DNA of 41,072 nucleotides from a bacterium (GCA_905221065.1 CAJNBS010000017.1:1-41072); one strand, 5' to 3'; positions 1-8,129 are shown, counted from the first letter of the stretch. The notes: generated by a model not told the origin, from the sequence alone. Translations and numbers: made by a program.

Positions 1-48
1 GAACTTACCCTGACACGGATTTCCACTGGTTTTTAGGATTTTTATCAG

Positions 49-83
49 ACTAACTTCCACTTGTACTAGCGGTGGAACTTAGT
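49..83. other. Hairpin downstream of comX
   Basis: Two 12-base arms (49-60 and 72-83) are inverted complements with a single mismatch and an 11-base loop. It lies about 30 bases beyond the comX stop codon. Neither strand has a clean run of T after the stem, so I do not call it a standard terminator, although it could form the 3' end of the comX transcript. The rest of 1-113 shows no gene. Confidence 0.5.
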
Positions 84-113
84 TTGGGAATTTACCTTTT
101 TTTGCATGGCTTC

Positions 114-593
114 TTACCGGCTACAGATATCAAACTCTTTAAACACAATACGTAAGTCTCTTAGGACTCTTTGACGCCCTCGGAAGCGTTCATGTCTTAA
201 GACGCGTTCTAACTCTTCTTGTTGCTCTTTACTTTGTTTGTTTCTATAATCTCTTAGTGTTTCATGAAAGAGATAGTAATCATCCAGCCAGAGTCCTCCC
301 TCACTTATACGATGACTTATCTCACCCACTTCTTCATAAGGTTCTTTATCATATCTTCGTTTTTGACTTTCTTGTTTACGGAGATAATCTAGAATCCGAT
401 TCCGGAACTTGGTTTTGAAATATTTACGTAAGCGTGGAATATCTTCAACTAATCCTTCTTCTCTACTGATCAATTCATGTAAGCAGATCATTCCCTCTTG
501 GTCCCAATCCGATAACTCCCATAAATGAAGGTAATATTCATTTCTACACTTATATACAATCCCTTGGACTTCCTCATACAATTTTTTAAGCAT
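114..593 (-). CDS. comX: Competence-specific alternative sigma factor ComX (SigX)
   Basis: ComX binds core RNA polymerase and directs it to cin-box promoters of late competence genes for DNA uptake and recombination. The 159 residues match the pneumococcal protein almost throughout as I remember it (for example YLHLWELSDWDQEGM and RFRGRQRVLRDLRIVFKEF). The length is normal for the family. The last six residues (FDICSR) differ from the pneumococcal ending I recall. The start is supported by the ribosome-binding site AGGGGAAG six bases upstream. A ComE-like direct repeat lies upstream. Mitis-group genomes usually carry two comX copies; this one, beside nusG, corresponds to the comX2 position. 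A second copy cannot be assessed here. Confidence 0.95.
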   Translation of the reverse strand: MLKKLYEEVQGIVYKCRNEYYLHLWELSDWDQEGMICLHELISREEGLVEDIPRLRKYFKTKFRNRILDYLRKQESQKRRYDKEPYEEVGEISHRISEGGLWLDDYYLFHETLRDYRNKQSKEQQEELERVLRHERFRGRQRVLRDLRIVFKEFDICSR

Positions 594-652
594 AAGCTTC
601 CCCTTTCTGTTTACAGTCTAACAGATTCGAAAGTACATTTGTTTCATTTTCC

Positions 653-682
653 CCATTCTGTTCCCTACACAGTCTAAACTGC
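653..682 (-). promoter_or_regulatory. ComE-like direct repeat upstream of comX
   Basis: On the minus strand GCAGTTTAG (674-682) is followed 12 bases later by a second 9-mer, ACAGAATGG (653-661). The first matches the ComE half-site pattern CAnTTnAG and the 12-base spacing is that of early competence promoters. The second half is degenerate. Its place about 60-90 bases upstream of comX fits direct activation by phosphorylated ComE. Confidence 0.6.
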
Positions 683-683
683 A

Positions 684-709
684 CAAAAAAGAGAGGTCTT
701 GCCTCTCTC
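684..709 (-). terminator. Rho-independent terminator of rpmG-secE-nusG
   Basis: On the minus strand AGAGAGG, a five-base loop and CCTCTCT are followed by TTTTTT. It sits just after the nusG stop codon and separates this operon from comX. Confidence 0.85.
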
Positions 710-713
710 AGGG

Positions 714-1250
714 TTATAATTCTGCAATTTGGTTTAGGTTTACTTCTGCAACTGTGTCATTACCAAACATAGAGATAATCATTTTCACTTTGTTATTATC
801 AATTTCTGTAATCTTACCAGTGTAGTCTGCAAAAGCACCATCAATAATACGTACGGTTTGACCAACCTCAACATCGAAATCAAATTCTTGAACAGTTTGT
901 CCCATAGATACCAAAATGTCACGAATTTCTTGTTCCAATAATGGAGTTGGTTTTGATCTGTTCCCGTGTGATCCGACAAATCCAGTTACATTTGGTGTGT
1001 TTCGAACAACAAACCAAGCTTCATCTGTCATGACCATTTCTACAAGAACATAACCTGGAAAGCGATTTTCTTCTACTTCTTTTCTCTTTCCATTTTTTTC
1101 AACTTGCACTGTTTGTGTTGGAATTTCAACGCGTAGAATATTATCCAACATATTGTAGGTTTGTGCACGTTGTAATAGATTTTCTTTTACCTTATTTTCA
1201 TAACCAGAATAAGTTTGTAAAACAAACCACCCTTTATCAAAACTATCCAT
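714..1250 (-). CDS. nusG: Transcription elongation and termination factor NusG
   Basis: NusG binds RNA polymerase and controls pausing, and it couples transcription to translation and to Rho. The 178-residue product has the N-terminal NGN domain (about 1-110, beginning with GWFVLQTYSGYENKV and including RFPGYVLVEM) and a C-terminal KOW domain (about 125-178, VGQTVRIIDGAFADYTGKI). I chose the ATG at 1250 because AAAGGA lies six bases upstream and the protein then has the family length; an in-frame ATG at 1265 would add five residues and lacks a ribosome-binding site. It is the last gene of the rpmG-secE-nusG operon. Confidence 0.96.
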   Translation of the reverse strand: MDSFDKGWFVLQTYSGYENKVKENLLQRAQTYNMLDNILRVEIPTQTVQVEKNGKRKEVEENRFPGYVLVEMVMTDEAWFVVRNTPNVTGFVGSHGNRSKPTPLLEQEIRDILVSMGQTVQEFDFDVEVGQTVRIIDGAFADYTGKITEIDNNKVKMIISMFGNDTVAEVNLNQIAEL

Positions 1251-1304
1251 GATATTTCCTTTCATAAATAGAAGATCTCTAGAGTAAATAACTCCACTAA
1301 CCTT

Positions 1305-1481
1305 CTAAAAAATGTTAATAAATCGAATCAAACCTGAAACAATCAACTGGTCAAAAATGTAAATAATTACTACAAAGAAAGCAGTGTATTCCATGATAGA
1401 ACGAAAATCTCTCCAGCTTTCCTTGCGAGTTGGCCATGTTGTGTCTTTAAGAAGTCTAAAAATATCTCCAATAAAACGCAT
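1305..1481 (-). CDS. secE: Preprotein translocase subunit SecE
   Basis: SecE is the small membrane subunit that stabilises SecY in the Sec translocon. The 58-residue protein has an amphipathic N-terminal helix with the family motif DTTWPTRKES (residues 13-22), followed by one membrane span (about 32-50, EYTAFFVVIIYIFDQLIVSG). It starts with ATG behind AGGAGAGAG. It lies 9 bases after rpmG and 54 bases before nusG, the classical Firmicute order. Confidence 0.95.
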   Translation of the reverse strand: MRFIGDIFRLLKDTTWPTRKESWRDFRSIMEYTAFFVVIIYIFDQLIVSGLIRFINIF

Positions 1482-1490
1482 CGCTCTCTC

Positions 1491-1643
1491 CTATCTCGTT
1501 TCTCTGTGTGTAGTGTACTTGCCACAATGCTTACAAAATTTATTTACTTCTAGTCGTGTAGGCTTGGGGTTTCCACTGATCTTGATTGAATAGTTTCTCG
1601 AACCACAAACCGCACAAGCTAGGCTTGCTTTTTTTAGTGCCAT
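1491..1643 (-). CDS. rpmG: 50S ribosomal protein L33, zinc-binding type
   Basis: The 50-residue product is a large-subunit ribosomal protein. Two CxxC pairs (C10/C13 and C37/C40) form a zinc ribbon, so this is the zinc-containing form; low-GC bacteria often also have a zinc-free paralogue. The ATG follows a ribosome-binding site, GGAGG. It is the first gene of the rpmG-secE-nusG operon, behind a strong consensus promoter. Confidence 0.95.
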   Translation of the reverse strand: MALKKASLACAVCGSRNYSIKISGNPKPTRLEVNKFCKHCGKYTTHRETR

Positions 1644-1661
1644 AACGCCTCCATCTTATCT

Positions 1662-1690
1662 ATTATAACAAGAAAGCTAGGCTTTGACAA
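1662..1690 (-). promoter_or_regulatory. Promoter of rpmG-secE-nusG
   Basis: Minus strand -35 TTGTCA (1685-1690), a 17-base spacer and -10 TATAAT (1662-1667), with a TGn extension before the -10. This is a near-perfect housekeeping promoter located 18 bases upstream of the rpmG start. Confidence 0.85.
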
Positions 1691-1695
1691 GCATC

Positions 1696-3891
1696 TTAGC
1701 GAAATAGATTGACTACCGAATCCCATATTGTTTGAGCTTTTTCCTTAATCTTAGCATCCGAGATAGCCCGACTAGCCTCATCTACTAGACTTTGCGCACG
1801 TCCTCGAATATCAGACAAATTATCATCTGTCTGGCTATTATCATTGGTTTGTACTTGTCTTTTTGTGTTAGCTGGTGCAATTCCATTTTGCTTATAAGCA
1901 TTTTCAACTGTAAAGGTACTTCCTGGCGTATAAGGTAAAATGGTATTTGCAATATTTCTAAAGACATGAGCTGCACCATTTGAAGTAGATCCTGCTAGAT
2001 AGTGATTTTCATCAGTGGTCGGAAAACCAAGCCAATGACTAATCACCACATCAGGTGTATAACCAATCACCCACTGGTCACTTGTATATTCAGGATTGAA
2101 AACTGCTTCAGTTGTCCCAGTTTTTCCTGCCATAATATAGTCTGCGGGAGATGAACTAATACCGGTTCCGTTGGTGAATGTCCCCAACATCATACTGGTC
2201 ATCTTGTCAGCTACAGACTTATCAATCACCCGTTTTTGTGAATTTTTATGGTTTGCAATAACCTGCCCACTAGCATTTTCAATTCGACTAATAAAATGAG
2301 CTTCAGGCATTAAACCTTCATTGGCAAAGGTAGCATATGCTTGAGCCATTTGCAGAGGATTGGTTTCAACACCGCTTCCCAAGGCGACACCAAGAACACG
2401 GTCGACTTTTTCCATGTTGAGTCCAAACTTTTCGCCTGCTTCAAAAGCCTTATCAATACCCAAATCATTAACGGTGGCAACAGCAGGTAGATTAAGCGAT
2501 TCTGCCAAGGCTTGATACATAGGAACTTCACGACTCTTTTTGATTCCTGCATAGTTATCTACCTTATAGCTGTCATACTGCATGGTATGGTTATCCAACT
2601 GCTTGTTCAAAGCCCAACCTGCCTCAACTGCCGGCGTATAAACGACTAAAGGCTTAATTGTAGAGCCAGGGCTACGTTTTGATTGAGTTGCATAGTTGAA
2701 ATTACGGAATCCAGTTTTATCATTGTCAGCAACTTGACCGACAACTCCACGAACTCCTCCTGTTTTCGGTTCGAGGGCTACACTTCCTGATTGAGCAAAT
2801 GTTCCATCCTCTGCCCTCGGAAATAGCGATGTATTTTCATAGACAACCTGCATATTTGCTTGGTAGTTTTGATCCAACTCTGTATAAATGCGGTAGCCAT
2901 TATTGACAATTTCTTCCTCTGTTAGATTATACTTAGACACAGCTTCATTAACCACCGCATCAAAGTAAGAAGGATAGCGGTAATCTGAGATTTTTCCTTC
3001 ATACTTATCGTGCAATTGCGAAGTCATATCAACTTCTGCAGCTTCGGTTTCTTGGTTTTTATCAATATATCCTGCTGCAACCATATTTTGTAAGACAGTG
3101 TCGCGACGATTGGTAGAATCCTCTATAGAATTCAAAGGATTATACAGTTCCGGACCCTTGAGCATCCCTGCCAGAGTCGCAGCTTGATCCAGACTCACTT
3201 CTGATGCAGAAACTCCAAAGTATTTCTTACTCGCGTCTTCGACACCCCACACACCATTTCCAAAATAGGCGTTGTTAAGATACATAGTTAGGATCTGATT
3301 TTTGCTATATTTTTTAGTCAATTCTAAGGCAAGGAAAAATTCTTTTGCTTTTCTCTCAACTGTTTGATCCTGTGACAAATAGGCGTTTTTAGCCAGCTGT
3401 TGGGTAATAGTAGAACCACCACCTGAACGTCCAGCAGTGACAATAGCCAAGAAGAAACGACCATAGTTAATCCCGTCATTTTTATAGAAAGAACGGTCTT
3501 CTGTCGCAATAACTGCATTTTGCAAGTTTTTACTGATATCAGTCAATTCAACGTAGGTTCCCTTTTGACCAGACAAGGCACCTGCCTCTTTTTCTTCACG
3601 GTCAAAAATGAGAGTCCGAGTTTTCAAGGCATTTTGCAAATCATTGACATTGGTTGACTTGGCTACAGCAAACAAATAGGTCCCGACTAACAAGCCTGCA
3701 CTCAAACCTAGTATAACAACGATTTTCGTCAGATGATAGCGACGCCAGAATTTTCGAATCGGACCCACTTGAGCTAATTTTTTTCGATCACTACGAGAGC
3801 GACGTAAGCTAGTCGAATCAGAATCCTCTAGTTCACTTGTTTCTTTTTTAAAAAGAGAAAGAAATTTCTCGAATAATTTATCTAATTTCAT
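1696..3891 (-). CDS. pbp2a: Class A penicillin-binding protein 2a
   Basis: This is a bifunctional peptidoglycan glycosyltransferase and DD-transpeptidase. The 731-residue protein has a charged cytoplasmic tail (1-50), one membrane anchor (about 56-76), a GT51 domain (ATEDRSFYKNDGINYGRF with the catalytic glutamate, and GGSTITQQLAKN), and a transpeptidase domain with the active-site motif STIK, then SLN and KTGTTE. A low-complexity tail rich in N, Q and D precedes the C-terminal helix. No Shine-Dalgarno sequence precedes the ATG; an extended -10 (TGATAAAAT) ends six bases before it, so the mRNA is predicted to be leaderless. It is divergent from the pseudouridine synthase gene. Confidence 0.96.
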   Translation of the reverse strand: MKLDKLFEKFLSLFKKETSELEDSDSTSLRRSRSDRKKLAQVGPIRKFWRRYHLTKIVVILGLSAGLLVGTYLFAVAKSTNVNDLQNALKTRTLIFDREEKEAGALSGQKGTYVELTDISKNLQNAVIATEDRSFYKNDGINYGRFFLAIVTAGRSGGGSTITQQLAKNAYLSQDQTVERKAKEFFLALELTKKYSKNQILTMYLNNAYFGNGVWGVEDASKKYFGVSASEVSLDQAATLAGMLKGPELYNPLNSIEDSTNRRDTVLQNMVAAGYIDKNQETEAAEVDMTSQLHDKYEGKISDYRYPSYFDAVVNEAVSKYNLTEEEIVNNGYRIYTELDQNYQANMQVVYENTSLFPRAEDGTFAQSGSVALEPKTGGVRGVVGQVADNDKTGFRNFNYATQSKRSPGSTIKPLVVYTPAVEAGWALNKQLDNHTMQYDSYKVDNYAGIKKSREVPMYQALAESLNLPAVATVNDLGIDKAFEAGEKFGLNMEKVDRVLGVALGSGVETNPLQMAQAYATFANEGLMPEAHFISRIENASGQVIANHKNSQKRVIDKSVADKMTSMMLGTFTNGTGISSSPADYIMAGKTGTTEAVFNPEYTSDQWVIGYTPDVVISHWLGFPTTDENHYLAGSTSNGAAHVFRNIANTILPYTPGSTFTVENAYKQNGIAPANTKRQVQTNDNSQTDDNLSDIRGRAQSLVDEASRAISDAKIKEKAQTIWDSVVNLFR

Positions 3892-3897
3892 GCGTTT

Positions 3898-3906
3898 ATT
3901 TTATCA
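3898..3906 (-). promoter_or_regulatory. Extended -10 promoter of pbp2a, predicted leaderless start
   Basis: On the minus strand TG-A-TAAAAT ends at 3898 and the six bases AAACGC separate it from the ATG at 3891. The usual -10 to start-site distance places the first transcribed base on the A of the ATG. No purine-rich ribosome-binding site is present. Confidence 0.6.
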
Positions 3907-3962
3907 TCTTCGTCATAGGAAGACAAGAATTTAGCTATTTCCTATCCAAATAGGGCTTTTTT

Positions 3963-3971
3963 TGTTACAAT
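3963..3971 (+). promoter_or_regulatory. Extended -10 promoter of the pseudouridine synthase gene, predicted leaderless start
   Basis: On the plus strand TG-T-TACAAT ends at 3971 and six bases (ATCTGT) separate it from the ATG at 3978, leaving no room for a 5' leader. No convincing -35 is seen, as is common with extended -10 promoters. Confidence 0.6.
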
Positions 3972-3977
3972 ATCTGT

Positions 3978-4853
3978 ATGAAATTCACATTTACATTACC
4001 CGCCTCTTTGCCTCAAATTACGGTGAAGCAATTACTAGAGGAGCAACTCCTCATCCCTAGAAAAATTCGTCATTTTTTGAGAATCAAGAAACATATTTTG
4101 ATAAATCAAAAAGAAGTTCACTGGAACGAGATGGTAAATCCTGGAGATGTTTGCCAGTTGACTTTTGACGAGGAAGATTATCCCGAAAAAGAAATCCCTT
4201 GGGGCAATCCTGACCTCGTTCAAGAGGTTTATCAAGATCAACACTTGATTATTGTCAACAAACCAGAGAGGATGAAAACGCATGGTAATCAGCCAAACGA
4301 AATCGCCCTTCTTAACCATGTCAGTGCCTATGTTGGCCAAACCTGCTATGTTGTTCATCGTCTAGACATGGAAACCAGTGGCTTGGTTCTCTTTGCCAAA
4401 AATCCTTTTATCCTGCCTATTCTCAATCGCTTACTGGAGAAAAAAGAGATTTCTAGGGAATATTGGGCACAGGTCGACGGACATATCAACAGCAAAGAAC
4501 TTGTTTTCAAAGACAAAATTGGGCGTGATCGCCATGACCGCAGAAAACGAATAGTTGATACAAAAAATGGGCAATATGCTGAAACACATGTAAGCAGATT
4601 AAAGCAATTACCAAACAAAACTTCCTTGGTTCGTTGCAAACTAAAGACAGGGCGAACACATCAAATTCGTGTGCACCTTTCGCATCATAACTTCCCGATC
4701 CTGGGTGACACTCTCTATAATAGCAAATCAAAGACGAGTCGGCTTATGCTCCACGCCTTCCGACTGTCCTTTACCCATCCGCTTACTCTAGAGAAATTAA
4801 GCTTCACTGTCCTATCAGATACTTTTGAAAAAGAATTAAAAAAGAATGGATGA
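3978..4853 (+). CDS. RluA/RluD-family RNA pseudouridine synthase
   Basis: It converts specific uridines in RNA, most likely 23S rRNA, to pseudouridine. The 291-residue product has an S4-like N-terminal region (about 14-80) and the catalytic core with HRLDMETSGLVLFAK, whose aspartate is the nucleophile, then the conserved LKTGRTHQIRVHLSH block and GDTLY. The exact substrate position cannot be told from sequence. The ATG at 3978 gives the normal N-terminus; no ribosome-binding site precedes it and the promoter -10 is six bases away, so a leaderless mRNA is predicted. It is one of only two plus-strand protein genes here. Confidence 0.92.
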   Translation: MKFTFTLPASLPQITVKQLLEEQLLIPRKIRHFLRIKKHILINQKEVHWNEMVNPGDVCQLTFDEEDYPEKEIPWGNPDLVQEVYQDQHLIIVNKPERMKTHGNQPNEIALLNHVSAYVGQTCYVVHRLDMETSGLVLFAKNPFILPILNRLLEKKEISREYWAQVDGHINSKELVFKDKIGRDRHDRRKRIVDTKNGQYAETHVSRLKQLPNKTSLVRCKLKTGRTHQIRVHLSHHNFPILGDTLYNSKSKTSRLMLHAFRLSFTHPLTLEKLSFTVLSDTFEKELKKNG

Positions 4854-4871
4854 TTGTGTCATCCATTTTTC
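4846..4871 (+). terminator. Terminator of the pseudouridine synthase gene
   Basis: ATGGATGA, a five-base loop and TCATCCAT are followed by TTTTT. The left arm overlaps the last codons and the stop codon of the gene. Confidence 0.85.
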
Positions 4872-4878
4872 CATATAA

Positions 4879-4909
4879 GAAAAGCAAGACCAAGAGGCCT
4901 TGCTTTTTA
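4879..4909 (-). terminator. Terminator of gap, possibly bidirectional
   Basis: Arms AAAGCAAG (4881-4888) and CTTGCTTT (4899-4906) pair perfectly. The minus-strand copy lies 13 bases beyond the gap stop codon and the T-rich flanks suit either direction. Confidence 0.75.
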
Positions 4910-4921
4910 TCGACTCATGAA

Positions 4922-5932
4922 TTATTTAGCGATTTTTGCGAAGTATTCAAGAGTACGAACTAGTTGTGCAGTGTATGACATTTCGTTGTCGTACCATGAT
5001 ACAACTTTAACCAATTGTTTACCGTCAACGTCAAGAACTTTAGTTTGAGTTGCGTCAAACAATGAACCGTAAGACATACCTACGATATCTGAAGATACGA
5101 TTGGATCTTCTGTGTAACCGTATGATTCGTTTGAAGCTGCTTTCATAGCTGCGTTCACTTCATCAACAGTAACGTTCTTTTCAAGAACAGCTACCAATTC
5201 AGTAACTGATCCAGTTGGAGTTGGAACGCGTTGTGCAGATCCGTCAAGTTTACCGTTCAATTCTGGGATTACAAGACCGATAGCTTTTGCAGCACCAGTT
5301 GAGTTAGGAACGATGTTTGCAGCACCAGCGCGAGCACGGCGAAGGTCACCACCACGGTGTGGTCCGTCAAGGATCATTTGGTCACCAGTGTAAGCGTGGA
5401 TAGTAGTCATCAATCCTTCAACAACACCAAAGTTATCTTGAAGAGCTTTAGCCATAGGAGCCAAGCAGTTTGTAGTACATGAAGCACCTGAGATAACTGT
5501 TTCAGTACCATCAAGAACGTCATGGTTAGTGTTGAATACAACTGTTTTAACGTCGTTTCCACCAGGAGCAGTGATAACAACTTTTTTAGCTCCACCAGCG
5601 TGCAAGTGTTTTTCAGCAGCTGCTTTCTTAGCAAAGAAACCAGTAGCTTCAAGAACGATTTCTACACCGTCGTTAGCCCAGTCGATTTGTTCTGGATCAC
5701 GCTCAGCAGAAACTTTGATGAATTTACCGTTAACTTCAAATCCACCTTCTTTAACTTCAACAGTACCGTCGAAACGACCTTGAGTTGTGTCGTATTTCAA
5801 CAAGTGTGCAAGCATAACTGGATCTGTAAGGTCGTTGATACGAGTAACTTCAACACCTTCTACGTTTTGGATACGACGGAAAGCAAGACGACCGATACGT
5901 CCGAAACCGTTAATACCAACTTTAACTACCAT
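4922..5932 (-). CDS. gap: Glyceraldehyde-3-phosphate dehydrogenase, NAD-dependent, glycolytic
   Basis: It oxidises glyceraldehyde-3-phosphate to 1,3-bisphosphoglycerate with NAD in glycolysis; streptococcal forms are also found on the cell surface. The 336-residue protein begins [19 protein letters not shown] (NAD-binding fold) and carries the active site [12 protein letters not shown] with the catalytic cysteine. The start at 5932 follows AAGGAGGAAATC; an in-frame extension up to 6004 would run through the untranslated leader and is rejected. A consensus promoter lies about 90 bases upstream. Codon use is strongly biased, as expected for a very highly expressed gene. Confidence 0.98.
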   Translation of the reverse strand: MVVKVGINGFGRIGRLAFRRIQNVEGVEVTRINDLTDPVMLAHLLKYDTTQGRFDGTVEVKEGGFEVNGKFIKVSAERDPEQIDWANDGVEIVLEATGFFAKKAAAEKHLHAGGAKKVVITAPGGNDVKTVVFNTNHDVLDGTETVISGASCTTNCLAPMAKALQDNFGVVEGLMTTIHAYTGDQMILDGPHRGGDLRRARAGAANIVPNSTGAAKAIGLVIPELNGKLDGSAQRVPTPTGSVTELVAVLEKNVTVDEVNAAMKAASNESYGYTEDPIVSSDIVGMSYGSLFDATQTKVLDVDGKQLVKVVSWYDNEMSYTAQLVRTLEYFAKIAK

Positions 5933-6018
5933 TAGTGATTTCCTCCTTATGAAAATCATGAAATTTTTATTGTGAAAAGAGTAACTTGAATCACTACAAA
6001 TCACCTTTCAACAAACCT

Positions 6019-6047
6019 ATTATATAACTATTTAAGTTTAATTGCAA
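6019..6047 (-). promoter_or_regulatory. Promoter of gap
   Basis: Minus strand -35 TTGCAA (6042-6047), a 17-base spacer and -10 TATAAT (6019-6024). It implies a 5' leader of about 80 bases. Confidence 0.85.
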
Positions 6048-6108
6048 GTACGGGCGTTGTTTTTCTATGTTAGTTTCTTTTTAAGGCTATAAATCAAGAA
6101 CTTCCTTA

Positions 6109-7410
6109 CTATTCATATCGTAGCGATTCTACAGGATCCATTTTACTAATTTTACGTGCTGGGAAGTAAGCTGAGACATAACCAAGTAATAGAGCGAAAG
6201 CTAGAGTTCCTAGAATGGATAGAAGATTTAATTCAAAAACCTTCGTGATGGATGGGTAAAAGTGATTTACAACCGCATTCGCCAAACTTCCCACCCCTTG
6301 TGCAACCAAAAATGCCAGCAGCAAGGCAATGCCTACAATCCAAATAGCCTCGTAAATAAAAATTCCTTTGACATCACGATTTTGATAACCAACTGCCTTC
6401 ATGACACCTATCTCCTTAGAACGTTGCATGATATTGATGTAAATGATAATACCAATCATGACCGCTGCTACCACAATAGCTTGTGATGAAAGTACAATCA
6501 GCAATCCCTGAATGACACGAATAAAAGTAATCACAATATCAAGAACCTTCTGTTGAGAAAGAACAGTATACTTCTTATTTTTCTGCAATTCTTCTGTTAC
6601 AGCTTTTGTCTGTGATGGATCTTTAAGTTCCAAGATAAAATAAGATACAGCTTTTGTAAATCCAGCTTCTTTCAAAATCGTTTCCATTTGATTAGACGGC
6701 ATGAAACTGTTGCTGTCCTCCATGTCATCTTCATCATTAATCACACGCACAATCTTTGTTTGAAATTGAGCAATCTTACTAGCTTCGGCAGCATTTTCTA
6801 CAATGCTTGCTGAGACTGATTTGCCAATAACATCACTAGCTGTCAGATTTTTTCCTGTCTGTTCATTCCAATTTTTTAGTAAACTGATTGGAATTGTTAA
6901 GCCCTGTTCATTTGCATCAGTATAGAGGGAACCGGCTAATACTTTGTCCGCCTCATTACTACTAACAGAAATACTTGTATCCTCATAGAGACTCACTACT
7001 TGAGCATAAGAAGGCATCGTTTGACTCAGATCCATTTCTTGCCCATCTATCGTAATATTTGACATGGTCATCCCAAAAGGACTCTCCAAATATTTAATAG
7101 CTTCTTTCCCAACTGTATCCGTGATATAGTTCTTATCATCTTGGTTCAAAAAGCCTCGTCCAACATTTTTTGTGTTTAAAGCAATCTGAACTTGAGAAGG
7201 AATTTGACCTCCATTCGTATTTTCATCAATCATCGAAATCAAAGCATTTCCCAAGCCGAAAGAAATTAAGACTCCTACAAAACCGATTGAGGTCGCTAGC
7301 GCAATCAATAGGTTACGCCACTTTCTTTCCATAAAGTTATTTAAAGAAAGTTTGAATTTGTTTTTCAATGATAATCCTTTATTTTTTGACTTCTTCAACG
7401 ACTTCACCAT
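6109..7410 (-). CDS. ABC transporter permease, MacB/FtsX type
   Basis: This is the membrane subunit of a two-component export or mechanotransmission ABC system. There is one N-terminal membrane span (about 34-56), a large extracytoplasmic region (about 60-290, MacB periplasmic-core-like) and three C-terminal spans, with the FtsX signature RSKEIGVMKAVGYQNRDV between spans 2 and 3. The terminal motif SKMDPVESLRYE is typical. The ORF overlaps the ATPase gene by 32 bases. The ATG at 7410 has AAGG only two bases upstream; a TTG at 7368, six bases after AAAGGA and just past the ATPase stop, would give a more usual N-terminus (419 residues). The substrate is unknown. Confidence 0.88.
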   Translation of the reverse strand: MVKSLKKSKNKGLSLKNKFKLSLNNFMERKWRNLLIALATSIGFVGVLISFGLGNALISMIDENTNGGQIPSQVQIALNTKNVGRGFLNQDDKNYITDTVGKEAIKYLESPFGMTMSNITIDGQEMDLSQTMPSYAQVVSLYEDTSISVSSNEADKVLAGSLYTDANEQGLTIPISLLKNWNEQTGKNLTASDVIGKSVSASIVENAAEASKIAQFQTKIVRVINDEDDMEDSNSFMPSNQMETILKEAGFTKAVSYFILELKDPSQTKAVTEELQKNKKYTVLSQQKVLDIVITFIRVIQGLLIVLSSQAIVVAAVMIGIIIYINIMQRSKEIGVMKAVGYQNRDVKGIFIYEAIWIVGIALLLAFLVAQGVGSLANAVVNHFYPSITKVFELNLLSILGTLAFALLLGYVSAYFPARKISKMDPVESLRYE

Positions 7411-8062
7411 CCTTCATTTTGATAATCACATCTGCATATTCAGCAACCTCTGGATTATGGGTTACGATCAATACTGTTTTCCCTGTTTGGGCTAAATTTT
7501 TAAATACTTCCAATACCATTTCTTGGGATTGAGAGTCAAGCGAACCCGTTGGCTCATCTGCTACAATCATATCAGGCTGATTTACCAAGGCACGCGCGAT
7601 TGCTACGCGTTGCTTTTGCCCGCCAGAAAGTTGTTTAACATTTTTAGCTATAAAAGGTTCCATGCCCAAGTTACTTAATTGCTCCTTTGCAATCATCGTC
7701 ATCTCCCTGTCAGATAAATCTTTGACATAGAGAGGTAGCTTGACATTGTCCAAGACAGACTGATGAGGAATGAGGTTAAAGTTTTGAAACACAAATCCAA
7801 TCTTATCTTTACGAAATTGAGTTAGTTCAATCTCTGATAAGTCACGGAGTGATTCCCCTTTAAATTCTAAAACTCCTTCATATTGTCTATCTAAACCGCT
7901 GATGATATTTAGTAGACTGGTTTTGCCACAGCCTGATGGACCGTAAATCGCTGTAATTTTACCTTTTGCAATCTGCAGGTTTATATTCTTTAAAGCCTGT
8001 TCTTGATGTTTACCGTCCAAAGTGTAAAACTTTGAAATATTTCTAATGGATAAAATGGACAT
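7379..8062 (-). CDS. ABC transporter ATP-binding protein, LolD/MacB type
   Basis: This is the ATPase partner of the overlapping FtsX-type permease. The 228-residue protein has Walker A GPSGCGKTS (41-49), the signature LSGGQKQRVAIARAL and Walker B MIVADEPTGSLD. I start it at the ATG at 8062 because AGGGGGAAAG precedes it; upstream in-frame codons to 8122 (TTG) have no ribosome-binding site. It is preceded by a promoter and a foldable leader. The family exports peptides, lipoproteins or antimicrobials; with an XRE/TPR regulator next door, peptide-linked export or resistance is possible, but this is inference. Confidence 0.92.
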   Translation of the reverse strand: MSILSIRNISKFYTLDGKHQEQALKNINLQIAKGKITAIYGPSGCGKTSLLNIISGLDRQYEGVLEFKGESLRDLSEIELTQFRKDKIGFVFQNFNLIPHQSVLDNVKLPLYVKDLSDREMTMIAKEQLSNLGMEPFIAKNVKQLSGGQKQRVAIARALVNQPDMIVADEPTGSLDSQSQEMVLEVFKNLAQTGKTVLIVTHNPEVAEYADVIIKMKDGEVVEEVKK

Positions 8063-8072
8063 TCTTTCCCCC

Positions 8073-8129
8073 TTATTTAAAACTGTTATCGTCATACACC
8101 GTACTGATAGAAAATTCTTCAAGTTGCAT
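8073..8129 (-). CDS. Possible 18-codon leader ORF ahead of the ABC transporter
   Basis: An ATG at 8129 opens an 18-residue frame, MQLEEFSISTVYDDNSFK, whose TAA directly precedes the AGGGGGAAAG ribosome-binding site of the ATPase gene. Its start lies in the enclosed dyad of the leader and the frame runs through the right arm of the outer stem. The upstream Shine-Dalgarno is weak (GGTGCCG) and the peptide has no secretion signal, so it may be chance. Confidence 0.2.
   Translation of the reverse strand: MQLEEFSISTVYDDNSFK

Noticed and set aside
1384..1593. Plus-strand open frame of 69 codons opposite secE and rpmG
   Set aside because: It is the antisense shadow of two certain small genes and has no ribosome-binding site or recognisable product.
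3892..3970. Tested the pbp2a and pseudouridine synthase upstream gap for conventional ribosome-binding sites
   Set aside because: Purine runs near the starts (for example AATAAACGC before pbp2a) do not match the anti-Shine-Dalgarno sequence.
5933..6004. In-frame N-terminal extension of gap
   Set aside because: It runs through the leader after the promoter; the ATG at 5932 has the strong AAGGAGG site and gives the normal N-terminus.
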